A stretch of DNA of 41,274 nucleotides from a virus. Of the stretch, positions 1-6,805 are shown one piece after another. The stretch covers positions 1-41,274 of IMG/VR virus record IMGVR_UViG_3300014502_000273. One strand, 5' to 3'. A model generated the notes under the pieces. It made no database searches and had not been told where the DNA came from. It saw only the letters and a list, made by a program, of their open reading frames with translations. Made by a program: the position numbers and the translations under genes. Each line of letters starts with the position of its first letter. Positions within the stretch are counted from its first letter, which is position 1.

Positions 1-915
1 GACCAAATCAACACGGTGCGGAAACACATCGATTTACTGAAAGGCGGCAGAATGCGTAAATACGCCGCGCAAACCGGCGGCTTCATCTCTTTAGTATTGT
101 CGGATGTTCCCGTAACTAAGACCGGCATCGCCGATGACCCCTCGGTCATTTCTTCCGGGCCGACGGTGGGCGATGATTCTACCTTTCAAATGGCACAACA
201 AGTGCTGACCGATTTTAAAATATGGGATAAAGCGCCAGAAGCCGTCAGCCAATATATCCAGGCCAATGTCGGTAAACAAGAAAATGAAAGCCTGCCTAAA
301 AACTCACCACTTCTAGCGGAAGATAAGAGTCAATACGTCATCATTGCCAATAACGACCAGGCCATGGAAGCTGCCGGGGAAAAAGCGAAGGAAATCGGCT
401 ATCAAGTAAACCTCATCGGTTGGAAAACCGGTACCACCGCTGATAAAATTAAAGCTGAAGTAACGGAAGAAGTCGAGAATATTTTTAAGATTATTACCCC
501 TCAACTAATCAATACAGACCGGATTACCTTTGCCAGCTTCTCGACCGACGGAATTGACGGACGCAGCGACCTTGCCGGCGCCTTAGCGGATATGGATACC
601 TTAAAACTGGCCGAAAGCCACGGACTGGATTATCAAAGTTTTCTTGAATCTTATGACTCCGCCACTTTCTTTCAAAAGCTGGGCGTGGGGATCGAGACCG
701 GTCCCACGGGCACTAACGTGGCAGACGTGACGCTGGTTCTGATTAACAATCCAGACAACCCGCAGCGTAAAACAGCTTTCATCTTCGGAGGGGAAGCCAC
801 CGTGAATATTTCTTTGCCGGCCGGCAAGAAACCGGGATTTGGCGGCAGAAATACCCATCTGGTCCTCCTGGCAGCGGAAAAACTGGCGCAATTAGCCGAG
901 CAAAATCAGCGATAA
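1..915 (+). CDS. Glycerate 2-kinase (MOFRL family), 5'-truncated by window edge
   Basis: The reading frame is open from base 1, so the start lies outside the window; about 304 residues of a usual ~440 are present. The family phosphorylates D-glycerate to 2-phosphoglycerate with ATP in the cytoplasm. Visible signatures are the SDVPVT and DDPSVISSGPTVGD segment of the DUF4147 domain, a SFSTDGIDGRSD loop, and the C-terminal GGEATV...GFGGRNTHLVL stretch typical of the MOFRL domain. It is followed after 21 bp by a PPC-domain gene. It is a chromosomal gene on the left flank of the prophage. Confidence 0.9.
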   Translation, partial: DQINTVRKHIDLLKGGRMRKYAAQTGGFISLVLSDVPVTKTGIADDPSVISSGPTVGDDSTFQMAQQVLTDFKIWDKAPEAVSQYIQANVGKQENESLPKNSPLLAEDKSQYVIIANNDQAMEAAGEKAKEIGYQVNLIGWKTGTTADKIKAEVTEEVENIFKIITPQLINTDRITFASFSTDGIDGRSDLAGALADMDTLKLAESHGLDYQSFLESYDSATFFQKLGVGIETGPTGTNVADVTLVLINNPDNPQRKTAFIFGGEATVNISLPAGKKPGFGGRNTHLVLLAAEKLAQLAEQNQR

Positions 916-936
916 CACTCTCAAAGGAGGCGCAAT

Positions 937-1344
937 TTGTTTAAGAAAATGCATGTTTTCCGGGTGATGCCGGGGCAAGAATTGCTGACAGAGATAACCG
1001 CCTATTGTAAGAAGAACAATGTTACCTCAGGCGTGATTTTTGGCATTATCGGTTCGGTAACCAAGGTAAAACTGAATTTCCTGTTAAAACTGCCGGGAGA
1101 ATACAAAAGTGTCGAATATACCGGTCCCATGGAAATCGTCTGCAGCCAGGGAACAGTGGCGCTCAAAGATAATAACCCGATACTGCATATCCACATGCAG
1201 CTTTCCAGCCAGGAAATCAGCCGGGGCGGACACGTGGCTGAGGCCACCATATTTTCGACGGCTGAGGTGACAATCGGGGAACTTGATTCCCCGCTCTACC
1301 GCACCCTGGATAAATACACCGGCCTGAACGAGTTAGTGAAGTAA
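937..1344 (+). CDS. PPC domain (DUF296) protein
   Basis: A 135-residue protein made of a single PPC/DUF296 domain, a family that forms trimers and is often annotated as DNA-binding with a PD1-like motif; the true role in bacteria is usually unknown. The metal-site-like HIHMQLS and GGHVAEA segments are present near residues 88-110. The start is TTG at 937, chosen because AAAGGAGG ends 5-6 bases before it. It is probably cotranscribed with the glycerate kinase upstream. Chromosomal flank gene. Confidence 0.85.
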   Translation: MFKKMHVFRVMPGQELLTEITAYCKKNNVTSGVIFGIIGSVTKVKLNFLLKLPGEYKSVEYTGPMEIVCSQGTVALKDNNPILHIHMQLSSQEISRGGHVAEATIFSTAEVTIGELDSPLYRTLDKYTGLNELVK

Positions 1345-1394
1345 AAAGTCCGCCAATTTTATTCTCTTCCACCCTGAAACAGTTACAGTTCGAC

Positions 1395-1423
1395 TTGTTT
1401 TACCGATGCTTTTATCGTAGAAT
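1395..1423 (+). promoter_or_regulatory. Promoter of tRNA-Arg
   Basis: TTGTTT at 1395-1400 and TAGAAT at 1418-1423 are separated by 17 bp and end 17 bp before the tRNA, a sigma-70-like promoter. Inferred from spacing and position only. Confidence 0.5.
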
Positions 1424-1440
1424 TTATGTGTAAATGATAT

Positions 1441-1517
1441 GTCCCAGTAGCTCAGTTGGATAGAGCGGCTGCCTTCTAAGCAGCGGGTCGGGCGTTCGAA
1501 TCGCCCCTGGGATACCA
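1441..1517 (+). tRNA. tRNA-Arg (anticodon UCU), integration site
   Basis: A canonical cloverleaf: a 7-bp acceptor stem (GTCCCAG with CTGGGAT, first pair G-U), anticodon stem GCTGC/GCAGC with loop CTTCTAA giving anticodon TCT, a T-arm with TTCGAAT loop, and an encoded CCA. It decodes AGA. The prophage used its 3' half as attachment core, and the phage copy restores the gene so that it stays intact here. Incomplete 3' copies lie at 39566 and 40845. Confidence 0.95.
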
Positions 1518-1518
1518 C
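1470..1518 (+). repeat. attL core (49-bp direct repeat)
   Basis: The 49 bp from the anticodon loop to one base past CCA are identical to 39566-39614. The integrase gene begins 36 bp further on. This placement defines the left end of a 38.1-kb integrated element. Confidence 0.92.
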
Positions 1519-1553
1519 AAAGCTAAAACTGACACTTTTCGCTAAAAAAGAAT

Positions 1554-2519
1554 ATGCACGACTTGCTGCCTAGTTCCCAAAATCGAGACTACAAGAGTAT
1601 TCTCGCCCCGCTGCTTAGTAATTCTCGCCTTGGTGCCTATGCCGTTTTTTACCTCCAGGCAGTCCAGCAGGAAAGCAAATCACCCAAAACCCACCGCATC
1701 TACAGCCAGGTCATACGCGACTTCCTGAAGTTCGACAGCGACCACATTCCCACGCCGATGGAGGTCCGCACCTATCTTTTAGGTATTGCACAAAGGGGCT
1801 GTACACCCGCGACCGTCCATGTCCATTACAGAACGCTGAAGACATGGTTCAAGTGGCTGGAAGGCGAGAGGATTATCAAGGAAAAGCAATACCCGCTGGC
1901 CAATGTCAAACCTCCCAAACTACCAGAGAAGATAGTTTACCCGTTTACCAAAGGAGAGATTGCCCAAATACTCGCTGTCTGCAATGGTGACACCTTCTTC
2001 GACCTGAGGATGCGGGCGGCCGTCCTCACTTTCATTGACACAGGCCTGCGGCTCTGCGAACTAGCCAACATCCAGAAAAACGATATCGACGTCCTTGAAG
2101 GCATCATCAAAGTCATGGGGAAAGGCCAGAAAGAGCGCTATGTAAAAATCGGGTTATCGACCCGGGTAGCGATTAACCATTATCTCCTTAGGCGGACGGA
2201 CCAGTTACCCGCGCTCTGGCTGACAGAAGAAAGGACGCCGCTAAAAGCCAGCGCCATGCAATGCGCCATCTTCCGGATTACTAAACTGGCCGGGATAACT
2301 GATAAACGCCGCGGACCCCATGTCTTCCGTCACACCGCTGCATCCCTCTGTAAAGCTAACGGCATGGATATCTACATCCTACAGAAGATGCTGGGGCACT
2401 CCGATATCAAGACCACTGAGAGATATTTGCGGTCCCTGGGGTTTAACCTGCTAAGCGATGAGCATGCTAAATTCTCCCCATGCGATAACTTATTCGGAAC
2501 CAAGCACAAACCAGCGTAA
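1554..2519 (+). CDS. int: Tyrosine recombinase, phage integrase
   Basis: A 321-residue integrase that recombines the phage site with the tRNA-Arg gene. The SAM-like core-binding domain spans about residues 28-110 and the catalytic domain 125-310. The catalytic set is complete: R166 in TGLRLCELA, K190 in MGKGQKER, H256-x-x-R259 in HVFRH, H282 in LGHSD and nucleophile Y291. It lies directly inside attL, as is usual for tRNA-targeting phages. The ATG at 1554 has only a weak purine-rich site (AAAAAAG). The N-terminal 25 residues may be a short arm-binding extension. Confidence 0.95.
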   Translation: MHDLLPSSQNRDYKSILAPLLSNSRLGAYAVFYLQAVQQESKSPKTHRIYSQVIRDFLKFDSDHIPTPMEVRTYLLGIAQRGCTPATVHVHYRTLKTWFKWLEGERIIKEKQYPLANVKPPKLPEKIVYPFTKGEIAQILAVCNGDTFFDLRMRAAVLTFIDTGLRLCELANIQKNDIDVLEGIIKVMGKGQKERYVKIGLSTRVAINHYLLRRTDQLPALWLTEERTPLKASAMQCAIFRITKLAGITDKRRGPHVFRHTAASLCKANGMDIYILQKMLGHSDIKTTERYLRSLGFNLLSDEHAKFSPCDNLFGTKHKPA

Positions 2520-2551
2520 ATTTGCATCCTGCAAGGTCTGAAACACAATAA

Positions 2552-2585
2552 AACAGCCGCCCGGGAATGACACCGGGCGGCTGTT
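2552..2585. terminator. Bidirectional terminator between int and the leftward operon
   Basis: A perfect 12-bp stem (AACAGCCGCCCG with its complement) around a 10-base loop lies between the converging integrase and leftward operon. The - strand side is followed by a T-rich tail (TTTATTG). Confidence 0.85.
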
Positions 2586-2614
2586 ACTGTTATGGTATAT
2601 TACTTCAGATTATA

Positions 2615-3106
2615 TTACTTCGTAATCTTCTCGCCGTAGACCACCTTGGCTTCATGTTCTTTGAGAAGCGCCTGGCCGGCTTCTTTCAGTAGCCAGCGGA
2701 TGGGACTGTCGGCTTTGTAACTATCCTCGCGGGGTTGCTTGCAAATATCCACGATGAACTTGGAGCCAGCAATAACGCTCCCGTCCTTAAGTTGTACCCT
2801 CCCGCCAGCTGCCCGCCCCGTTTTGGGTTCTGGTGGTTGCTGTTGCTCATCGGCCGGCGGTGTGGGTTCCGGTTCCTGCGTGGCTGGCGGCTCCATGGCC
2901 GGCGCCGTAACCTCTTCAATCTTTTTCTCGTTGATGGCCAATAGTTTGTAGTTGTTCCGGAGGCTTTTCTCCGTCATAACTTTGTAGCCATCTGTCTGAT
3001 TGACTCCACTGAGCTGGATGTGGCCATTAACCGATGTGACCTCGAATCTCTTTTCGTTGCCTCTGTCCTGCCAAATTGTCCCGATTGTAACCTGTATCTT
3101 TTTCAT
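2615..3106 (-). CDS. Hypothetical phage protein, two domains with Pro-rich linker
   Basis: Not recognised. The 163-residue protein has an N-terminal part (1-60) rich in beta-strand pattern (IGTIWQDRGNEKRFEV...), a proline/glutamate/glutamine-rich linker at about 68-95, and a C-terminal part (100-163) with an SPIRWLLKEAGQALLKEHEAKVV helix. The ATG at 3106 follows GAAGGAGAATCA. It is the last gene of the leftward late block before the terminator at 2552. Linker architecture suggests two separately folding units. Confidence 0.75.
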   Translation of the reverse strand: MKKIQVTIGTIWQDRGNEKRFEVTSVNGHIQLSGVNQTDGYKVMTEKSLRNNYKLLAINEKKIEEVTAPAMEPPATQEPEPTPPADEQQQPPEPKTGRAAGGRVQLKDGSVIAGSKFIVDICKQPREDSYKADSPIRWLLKEAGQALLKEHEAKVVYGEKITK

Positions 3107-3127
3107 TGATTCTCCTTCTCCTTTTTA

Positions 3128-3292
3128 TTATTCCAACATGTCTCTAATGAACTGGATGGCTGCTGCGTTGCCCTTGTGCTGTTTTAGCAAGGCCTTGACC
3201 TCGCTTCCGCTGTAAGTACCGGGCTTGATATCTCCCGGGTAAGGCTTGGGGTCTATGGGGTCATAGTCTGGGATAATTAGTTCTGTTTTCAT
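3128..3292 (-). CDS. Small hypothetical phage protein (54 aa)
   Basis: Not recognised. The frame extends upstream to 3397, but the start chosen is ATG at 3292 because GAGG sits 9 bases before it and the upstream part overlaps the zinc-ribbon gene. The product begins MKTELIIPDYDPIDPKPYPG and ends in a helical EVKALLKQHKGNAAAIQF segment. Its ATG lies 2 bp after the stop of the preceding gene, so translation is probably coupled. Confidence 0.65.
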   Translation of the reverse strand: MKTELIIPDYDPIDPKPYPGDIKPGTYSGSEVKALLKQHKGNAAAIQFIRDMLE

Positions 3293-3293
3293 C

Positions 3294-3443
3294 TTATTCA
3301 ACCTCGTATATATTTCCGCAGGTTGCGCAGGCGACCTCGCCCTCATCGATGGATAAGAAATCCATTCTATTCTCGCCGCACTTCGGGCACTCGGCACCGG
3401 CGTAAACTACATCGTAATCCTGGGCTTCTCTGGGTTCATCCAT
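3294..3443 (-). CDS. Zinc-ribbon microprotein (49 aa)
   Basis: A short gene with two CxxC knuckles, CPKC (residues 20-23) and CATC (40-43), forming a four-cysteine zinc ribbon separated by an acidic loop. ATG at 3443 follows a strong GGAAGGAG site. Partner and role are unknown; small ribbons of this kind usually bind nucleic acid or protein. It is the first gene after the terminator at 3552 and lies two bases before the next start. Confidence 0.7.
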   Translation of the reverse strand: MDEPREAQDYDVVYAGAECPKCGENRMDFLSIDEGEVACATCGNIYEVE

Positions 3444-3551
3444 TCGATTCTCCTTCCTTTTTCTCAACTGTTCTATTCATCACTCTTTCCAGACTCGAAG
3501 TCAAGACCCTTTACGCTCATTTCCACTATTTATTTTCTGAGAACAAAAAAG

Positions 3552-3579
3552 AACCCCGGGTGGTTGATTCCCGGGGGTT
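3552..3579 (-). terminator. Rho-independent terminator (leftward)
   Basis: AACCCCGGG (3552-3560) pairs with CCCGGGGGTT (3570-3579), with one bulged G. On the - strand it is followed by CTTTTTTG, a typical tail. Confidence 0.75.
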
Positions 3580-3585
3580 GATAAT

Positions 3586-3601
3586 TATTTCTCAAGAAAT
3601 A
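3586..3601. repeat. parS-like palindrome copy 1
   Basis: TATTTCTCAAGAAATA, first of five dispersed copies (others at 12699, 24864, 29670, 34712). Arms ATTTCT/AGAAAT are exact complements around an asymmetric CA centre. This copy lies between a terminator and the promoter region of the + strand gene at 3666. Confidence 0.75.
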
Positions 3602-3629
3602 TTAACTAGCATTTCTCTTTTTGCTAGGT

Positions 3630-3635
3630 TATAAT
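3630..3635 (+). promoter_or_regulatory. -10 box of moron gene
   Basis: A consensus TATAAT lies 30 bp before the ATG at 3666 in an AT-rich stretch. No clear -35 hexamer is visible at 16-18 bp upstream. Confidence 0.45.
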
Positions 3636-3665
3636 AGTCTGGCTAAATTAAAGGAGGCAAAGGAA

Positions 3666-3989
3666 ATGGAAAACAAACATTCAAATTTAAGTATTAGTGA
3701 TTGGGTTACCTTTTTAAGTGGAGAAAGGGATGTCGGTTACAATACTGTGCTAAATATTGGAGCGATATTAATCACAATCGTTGGTCTGATAATTGCAACT
3801 AAAACAACTGGTATTTTACAAATGTGGATTGATGCAATCGTGGCTATTGGATTCGTTATCTATGCTTTCAGAAAAGTGCTGAATCCTTTTAGCAAACGAG
3901 GGAATAAAGCAGAAAGATTGCTTAAAAGAATCGTATCCGGAGACTTAAACGATCCTGATGAAATTCAGAAAGCATGGTTAAAACTGTAA
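3666..3989 (+). CDS. Two-TM membrane protein, probable phage moron
   Basis: Not recognised. The 107-residue product has two hydrophobic helices (about 25-45 and 50-67), a basic segment after the second (FRKVLNPFSKRGNK) and an acidic C-terminal tail. ATG at 3666 was preferred to an upstream in-frame codon because AAAGGAGG lies 6 bases ahead. It is encoded against the leftward late operon, has its own TATAAT, and looks more AT-rich than its neighbours. These are the marks of a moron, which often act on host fitness or superinfection exclusion; that role is inference. Confidence 0.7.
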   Translation: MENKHSNLSISDWVTFLSGERDVGYNTVLNIGAILITIVGLIIATKTTGILQMWIDAIVAIGFVIYAFRKVLNPFSKRGNKAERLLKRIVSGDLNDPDEIQKAWLKL

Positions 3990-3999
3990 CCTGCGCAAT

Positions 4000-4251
4000 T
4001 TAGCAAGTTGACCAAACGCCACGGGTAAGATAACCATGCCAGGTATTTTTACTATATCCATCTGTGACTAAAATCGAAGGTGTGACTGTAATGGTTTTAT
4101 CTTCATGTTCGATAACGGTATGTTTGGCTATGCTGTAACCTCCCCACCCACCCTCCATTGGCGGATAAACCCACCAGGAGTCCCTCCATTTCCCATAATC
4201 GCCAGGCTGATATTCAACGGGGTCGTCGAAGTAAACTCTTCTGCCTTTCAA
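4000..4251 (-). CDS. DUF6527-like small phage protein
   Basis: An 83-residue protein with the pattern TITVTPSILVTDG ... WHGYLTRGVW, resembling short phage/plasmid proteins of the DUF6527 type (a 'PSI...H.Y...G' signature), assigned from memory of the pattern only. The start is TTG at 4251 with GAGGTG just upstream; this site overlaps the stop region of the preceding 40-aa gene. Ends 10 bp from the convergent moron. Function unknown. Confidence 0.6.
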   Translation of the reverse strand: MKGRRVYFDDPVEYQPGDYGKWRDSWWVYPPMEGGWGGYSIAKHTVIEHEDKTITVTPSILVTDGYSKNTWHGYLTRGVWSTC

Positions 4252-4254
4252 TCT

Positions 4255-4377
4255 TCACCTCTTCTGAATCCACAATAGCAGACGTTGTATGGCTTTCCGT
4301 CTTTTCATCTTCTTGTAATGCCGCCGGCACCATGCAGGCCACCAGGGCGGATAATAATAATCCTGATAGGGCTTCAT
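4255..4377 (-). CDS. Trp/Pro-rich cationic microprotein (40 aa)
   Basis: A short frame with a YYYPPWWPAW core followed by a strongly basic tail (RRHYKKMKRRK). ATG at 4377 lies one base after the stop of the coiled-coil membrane gene, and its TGA overlaps the ribosome site of the next gene, so it fits the coupled operon. No strong ribosome site of its own is visible. A membrane-active or peripheral membrane role in lysis would fit the composition but is speculative. Confidence 0.5.
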   Translation of the reverse strand: MKPYQDYYYPPWWPAWCRRHYKKMKRRKAIQRLLLWIQKR

Positions 4378-4378
4378 T

Positions 4379-4726
4379 TTACTTTCTCAACAGGTAGGCA
4401 ATTCCCACTGTTATCAAGCCCATAACAAATGAAATAACCACCGGAACTATCACCTGTCTGCCTTGCTGATTGTCTTTGAATGCCTGTAGTTCTTTTATAT
4501 CATCGGTCACTACTTTATGCTGGACTGCATAGACATTATTTGCTACGCAAGAATTTTGAATGTTCAAAATTCTTTCATTCTCATGGTTAAGAGCATCCAG
4601 CCGTCTGTGATATTCTTCGGCCTGTAGGTTTAGTGCTTTAGTATTGCCTTTTTCACGCTCATTAAGTAAACGTTCCAGTGCTAATATCTCAATTTCAAGT
4701 GCCTTAATCCGTTCTTCGATTGTCAT
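4379..4726 (-). CDS. Coiled-coil protein with C-terminal TM, lysis region
   Basis: 115 residues: a long N-terminal coiled coil (about 1-55, ERIKALEIEILALERLLNE), a second helical part, and one C-terminal TM helix (93-112, VIVPVVISFVMGLITVGIAY) ending in LLRK. The layout resembles XhlA- or spanin-like proteins that accompany holins, though sequence identity to them is not evident. It overlaps the upstream gene by one base (TAATG), implying reinitiation. Contains a 26-bp perfect inverted repeat (4549-4574). Confidence 0.7.
   Translation of the reverse strand: MTIEERIKALEIEILALERLLNEREKGNTKALNLQAEEYHRRLDALNHENERILNIQNSCVANNVYAVQHKVVTDDIKELQAFKDNQQGRQVIVPVVISFVMGLITVGIAYLLRK
4549..4574. repeat. 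26-bp perfect inverted repeat inside coding sequence
   Basis: AAGAATTTTGAA, then TG, then its exact complement. It could form a mRNA hairpin or a protein-binding palindrome. No other copy was seen. Confidence 0.6.
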
Positions 4727-4956
4727 TAGAGTATCCTATGAGTGGCAAAATACTGGATTACGAACACAATAGCGCCGCCGATAATGCCACTCAACCCGCC
4801 GATACCTACTGCTTGCTTTTGTGACCTGGCAGTTGCCTCCGCGCACATCGGGCAATTCTTTTCTATACCACGAATTTGACGAGCTAAGAAGCGTTCTGGC
4901 GCGGTAAACGCTGCTATCTGTTTTTCAAAGTCCAAGTCGTTTTGTATCTCAGGCAT
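4726..4956 (-). CDS. Small single-TM protein, lysis region
   Basis: 76 residues with a charged N-terminal half including CPMCAE (residues 35-40), then a glycine-rich hydrophobic helix (about 51-70, GIGGLSGIIGGAIVFVIQYF). ATG at 4956 follows GAGGAGCTTGCA. It sits between a holin-like gene and a coiled-coil membrane gene with a one-base overlap. It could be a second holin component or pinholin; not recognised by family. Confidence 0.65.
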   Translation of the reverse strand: MPEIQNDLDFEKQIAAFTAPERFLARQIRGIEKNCPMCAEATARSQKQAVGIGGLSGIIGGAIVFVIQYFATHRIL

Positions 4957-4973
4957 TGCAAGCTCCTCAAGTT

Positions 4974-5174
4974 TTATTTGGTAATATCGCCGGGACTGCC
5001 AGTAATGGGTTGATTGGTCAACAACCGCAAGATGATGTTGGCAACAGCCAGTACCGCCGACCCGATTTCAGCAGTTATAATGTTTTGGGTTATCAGCGTA
5101 GTAACCAGAGCAATGATAATACCAACTACATTTACCCAAAGGACTTTCGACAGGTACCATTTTTTAGAGTTCAT
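4974..5174 (-). CDS. Holin-like two-TM protein
   Basis: 66 residues with basic start MNSKKWYLSK, TM1 about 11-30 (VLWVNVVGIIIALVTTLI) and TM2 about 35-52 (AEIGSAVLAVANIILRLL), ending in a polar tail. Size, topology and position just after a putative lytic enzyme match phage holins, which permeabilise the inner membrane at lysis. AAGGAAGTGAAAT precedes the ATG at 5174. Confidence 0.7.
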   Translation of the reverse strand: MNSKKWYLSKVLWVNVVGIIIALVTTLITQNIITAEIGSAVLAVANIILRLLTNQPITGSPGDITK

Positions 5175-5195
5175 ATTTCACTTCCTTTATTTTAT

Positions 5196-5792
5196 TTAGA
5201 ACAATTTAGGGTAATATTGTTTGAGTTCCTCCGGCATTTCGGATCCCCAATATCTGTAACATTCCGCGTGTCCCTCAATATCGCTAGTTGTGCCGTAGGT
5301 ATTCTTTGACCACAGATATACCAGTTTCGGGTCGGTATTCTTGGTGCTGTCCCAGAGAGCTGTAAAAGCCGCTTTCTGCTCTTCAGTCATTAAAGAGTAG
5401 CTATTATGAGCCTGTTCGTGGGCAACTACACCCGGATTTAGCCAGGGAGCCAGGCAAGCAATATGTCTGATTCCACCAGTTCCCCAACTCATAGCGGGTA
5501 TTTTAGGGTCGCAACCTGCAAAGATAAAATCATTAGGGGAAGTGGGATAGGAGTCATAAACTTTAATATCAACAGCATTCGAGAAATAATCCCTTGACTC
5601 AATCGGCACATTATAAGATTCAAACCACGTAGACAATACATCCGTTACAGAGGTATTAGATGCTGTCGCCTGAGGATTCATCGGTTCTTCGGGATGGAGT
5701 AAGACTAAAGACGGCGACGGTTCAGGTAACGGTTCGTATTGAGAGTTTGGCTTTTGTTTCTGGAATAGTTTGAGAATTACTGATAGACACAT
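5196..5792 (-). CDS. HExxH zinc metallopeptidase, candidate lytic enzyme
   Basis: 198 residues. A proline-rich N-terminal stretch (20-40) precedes a globular domain with GVVAHEQAHNSY, the zincin HExxH at 125-129, and EGHAE at 173-177 that can supply the third ligand. No signal peptide is obvious. It lies between the tail collar gene and the holin-like gene, where phages normally carry the endolysin, and no amidase, lysozyme or transglycosylase is found elsewhere. A peptidoglycan or host-surface peptidase role is inferred. AGGAG precedes the ATG at 5792. Confidence 0.7.
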   Translation of the reverse strand: MCLSVILKLFQKQKPNSQYEPLPEPSPSLVLLHPEEPMNPQATASNTSVTDVLSTWFESYNVPIESRDYFSNAVDIKVYDSYPTSPNDFIFAGCDPKIPAMSWGTGGIRHIACLAPWLNPGVVAHEQAHNSYSLMTEEQKAAFTALWDSTKNTDPKLVYLWSKNTYGTTSDIEGHAECYRYWGSEMPEELKQYYPKLF

Positions 5793-5801
5793 CTTAATCT
5801 C

Positions 5802-6323
5802 CTAAGTCTTCATTATAAAAGCTAAATCGTAGTATTTTGGTCGGATATCTGCAATACCATCGGTTGAAGAACTTGTAGAGTTTGTTCCTGAAGCAGACGT
5901 ATGGTCATTAAAAGTCTCTGCACCTCCATCATAGGTATATTGGCCGTTAACAGTTTCCGGAGTCGAACCACGTAAGTTTCTATCACCGGGATAGCCATGA
6001 GTATGAGAAGGCCCCGCATGCGTATGACCCGCTGTTGTTTTAGCGGTGGCTCCGCCGGTCGTTCCAGGATTAGTCGCTGCCGTTGCGACACCCTCAATAA
6101 ATCTTCCTAATAGGTTGGGTGTACTATTGTTACCATCGCAAATCACCCAGCCGGAAGGAATAGAGGCGATAGTGCCGGCCCACATGATAATAGCGCCGGA
6201 TGGCATTTTAGCATCGCAATAAGAGACTGCGTCATCGTACTGAGTTTCGAGGTTATTAAGGTTCGCAGCGCTTATTCCGGGCGCTACTCCAGAATTCCAA
6301 GTCGTTTTAGTATATACAGTCAT
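5802..6323 (-). CDS. Tail fibre/collar-domain protein
   Basis: 173 residues with a phage collar domain: MPSGAIIMWAGTIASIPSGW then VICDGNNSTPNLLGRF, followed by a Gly/Thr/His-rich region with HTH motifs (HTHAGPSHTHG, about 99-109) that in related fibres coordinate metal along a trimer axis, and an RPKYYDLAFIMKT end. It is a short receptor-binding or tail-tip fibre. AAGGAGCTAAC precedes the ATG. Confidence 0.88.
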   Translation of the reverse strand: MTVYTKTTWNSGVAPGISAANLNNLETQYDDAVSYCDAKMPSGAIIMWAGTIASIPSGWVICDGNNSTPNLLGRFIEGVATAATNPGTTGGATAKTTAGHTHAGPSHTHGYPGDRNLRGSTPETVNGQYTYDGGAETFNDHTSASGTNSTSSSTDGIADIRPKYYDLAFIMKT

Positions 6324-6332
6324 GTTAGCTCC

Positions 6333-6797
6333 TTATGAGATAGTATCCGTTCTGGTGACTACAATCGATTCTAAGTTTGTTTTTGCTCTGTGATAAAGCA
6401 CCCTTGCGAGCATTAATCCGCTATTTGGTGTAGATGTAGCCGTGCCCGCGAACCAACCCAACTCTTCAATGGTTGCCGTATTCCCCTCGTAGGGTGATAT
6501 GTACGTCGTGGTCGTTTCAACGCCTGTAGCGCCGTCTGCTTGCGCCGTGATGGCTTTCCTGCCGAACTCTGCTACCAATTGAGTTTGAGATTTGGTATTA
6601 GCAGTGGCAGAACTACCCCACGCCATATAGAGGATTTGCAGAGATTGAACAGTGCCTTTTAATAAATCTCTGACAGCATTTAGAGCGCCGTTCTTGACCT
6701 CATTCTCAAGATTGACTACTTCTTTAATTGAGCCGTCAAGGTTAAAGATTTCGATTTTAACCTTACCAGACCAACCCCATTTTTCTTTTGTTTTCAT
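6333..6797 (-). CDS. Tail tip hypothetical protein
   Basis: 154 residues, start set at ATG 6797 because GGAGAGACT lies just ahead; the longer frame runs into the upstream gene. The product begins MKTKEKWGWSGKVKIEIFN and has a beta-rich body with AWGSSATANTKSQTQLVAEFGRKAI, a pattern also found in the structural protein at 16617 (LGLDTRASLAEGDTLATLTE). It lies between the Tal-like protein and the collar fibre, so a tail-tip or baseplate part is likely. Confidence 0.7.
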   Translation of the reverse strand: MKTKEKWGWSGKVKIEIFNLDGSIKEVVNLENEVKNGALNAVRDLLKGTVQSLQILYMAWGSSATANTKSQTQLVAEFGRKAITAQADGATGVETTTTYISPYEGNTATIEELGWFAGTATSTPNSGLMLARVLYHRAKTNLESIVVTRTDTIS

Positions 6798-6805
6798 AGT
6801 CTCTC

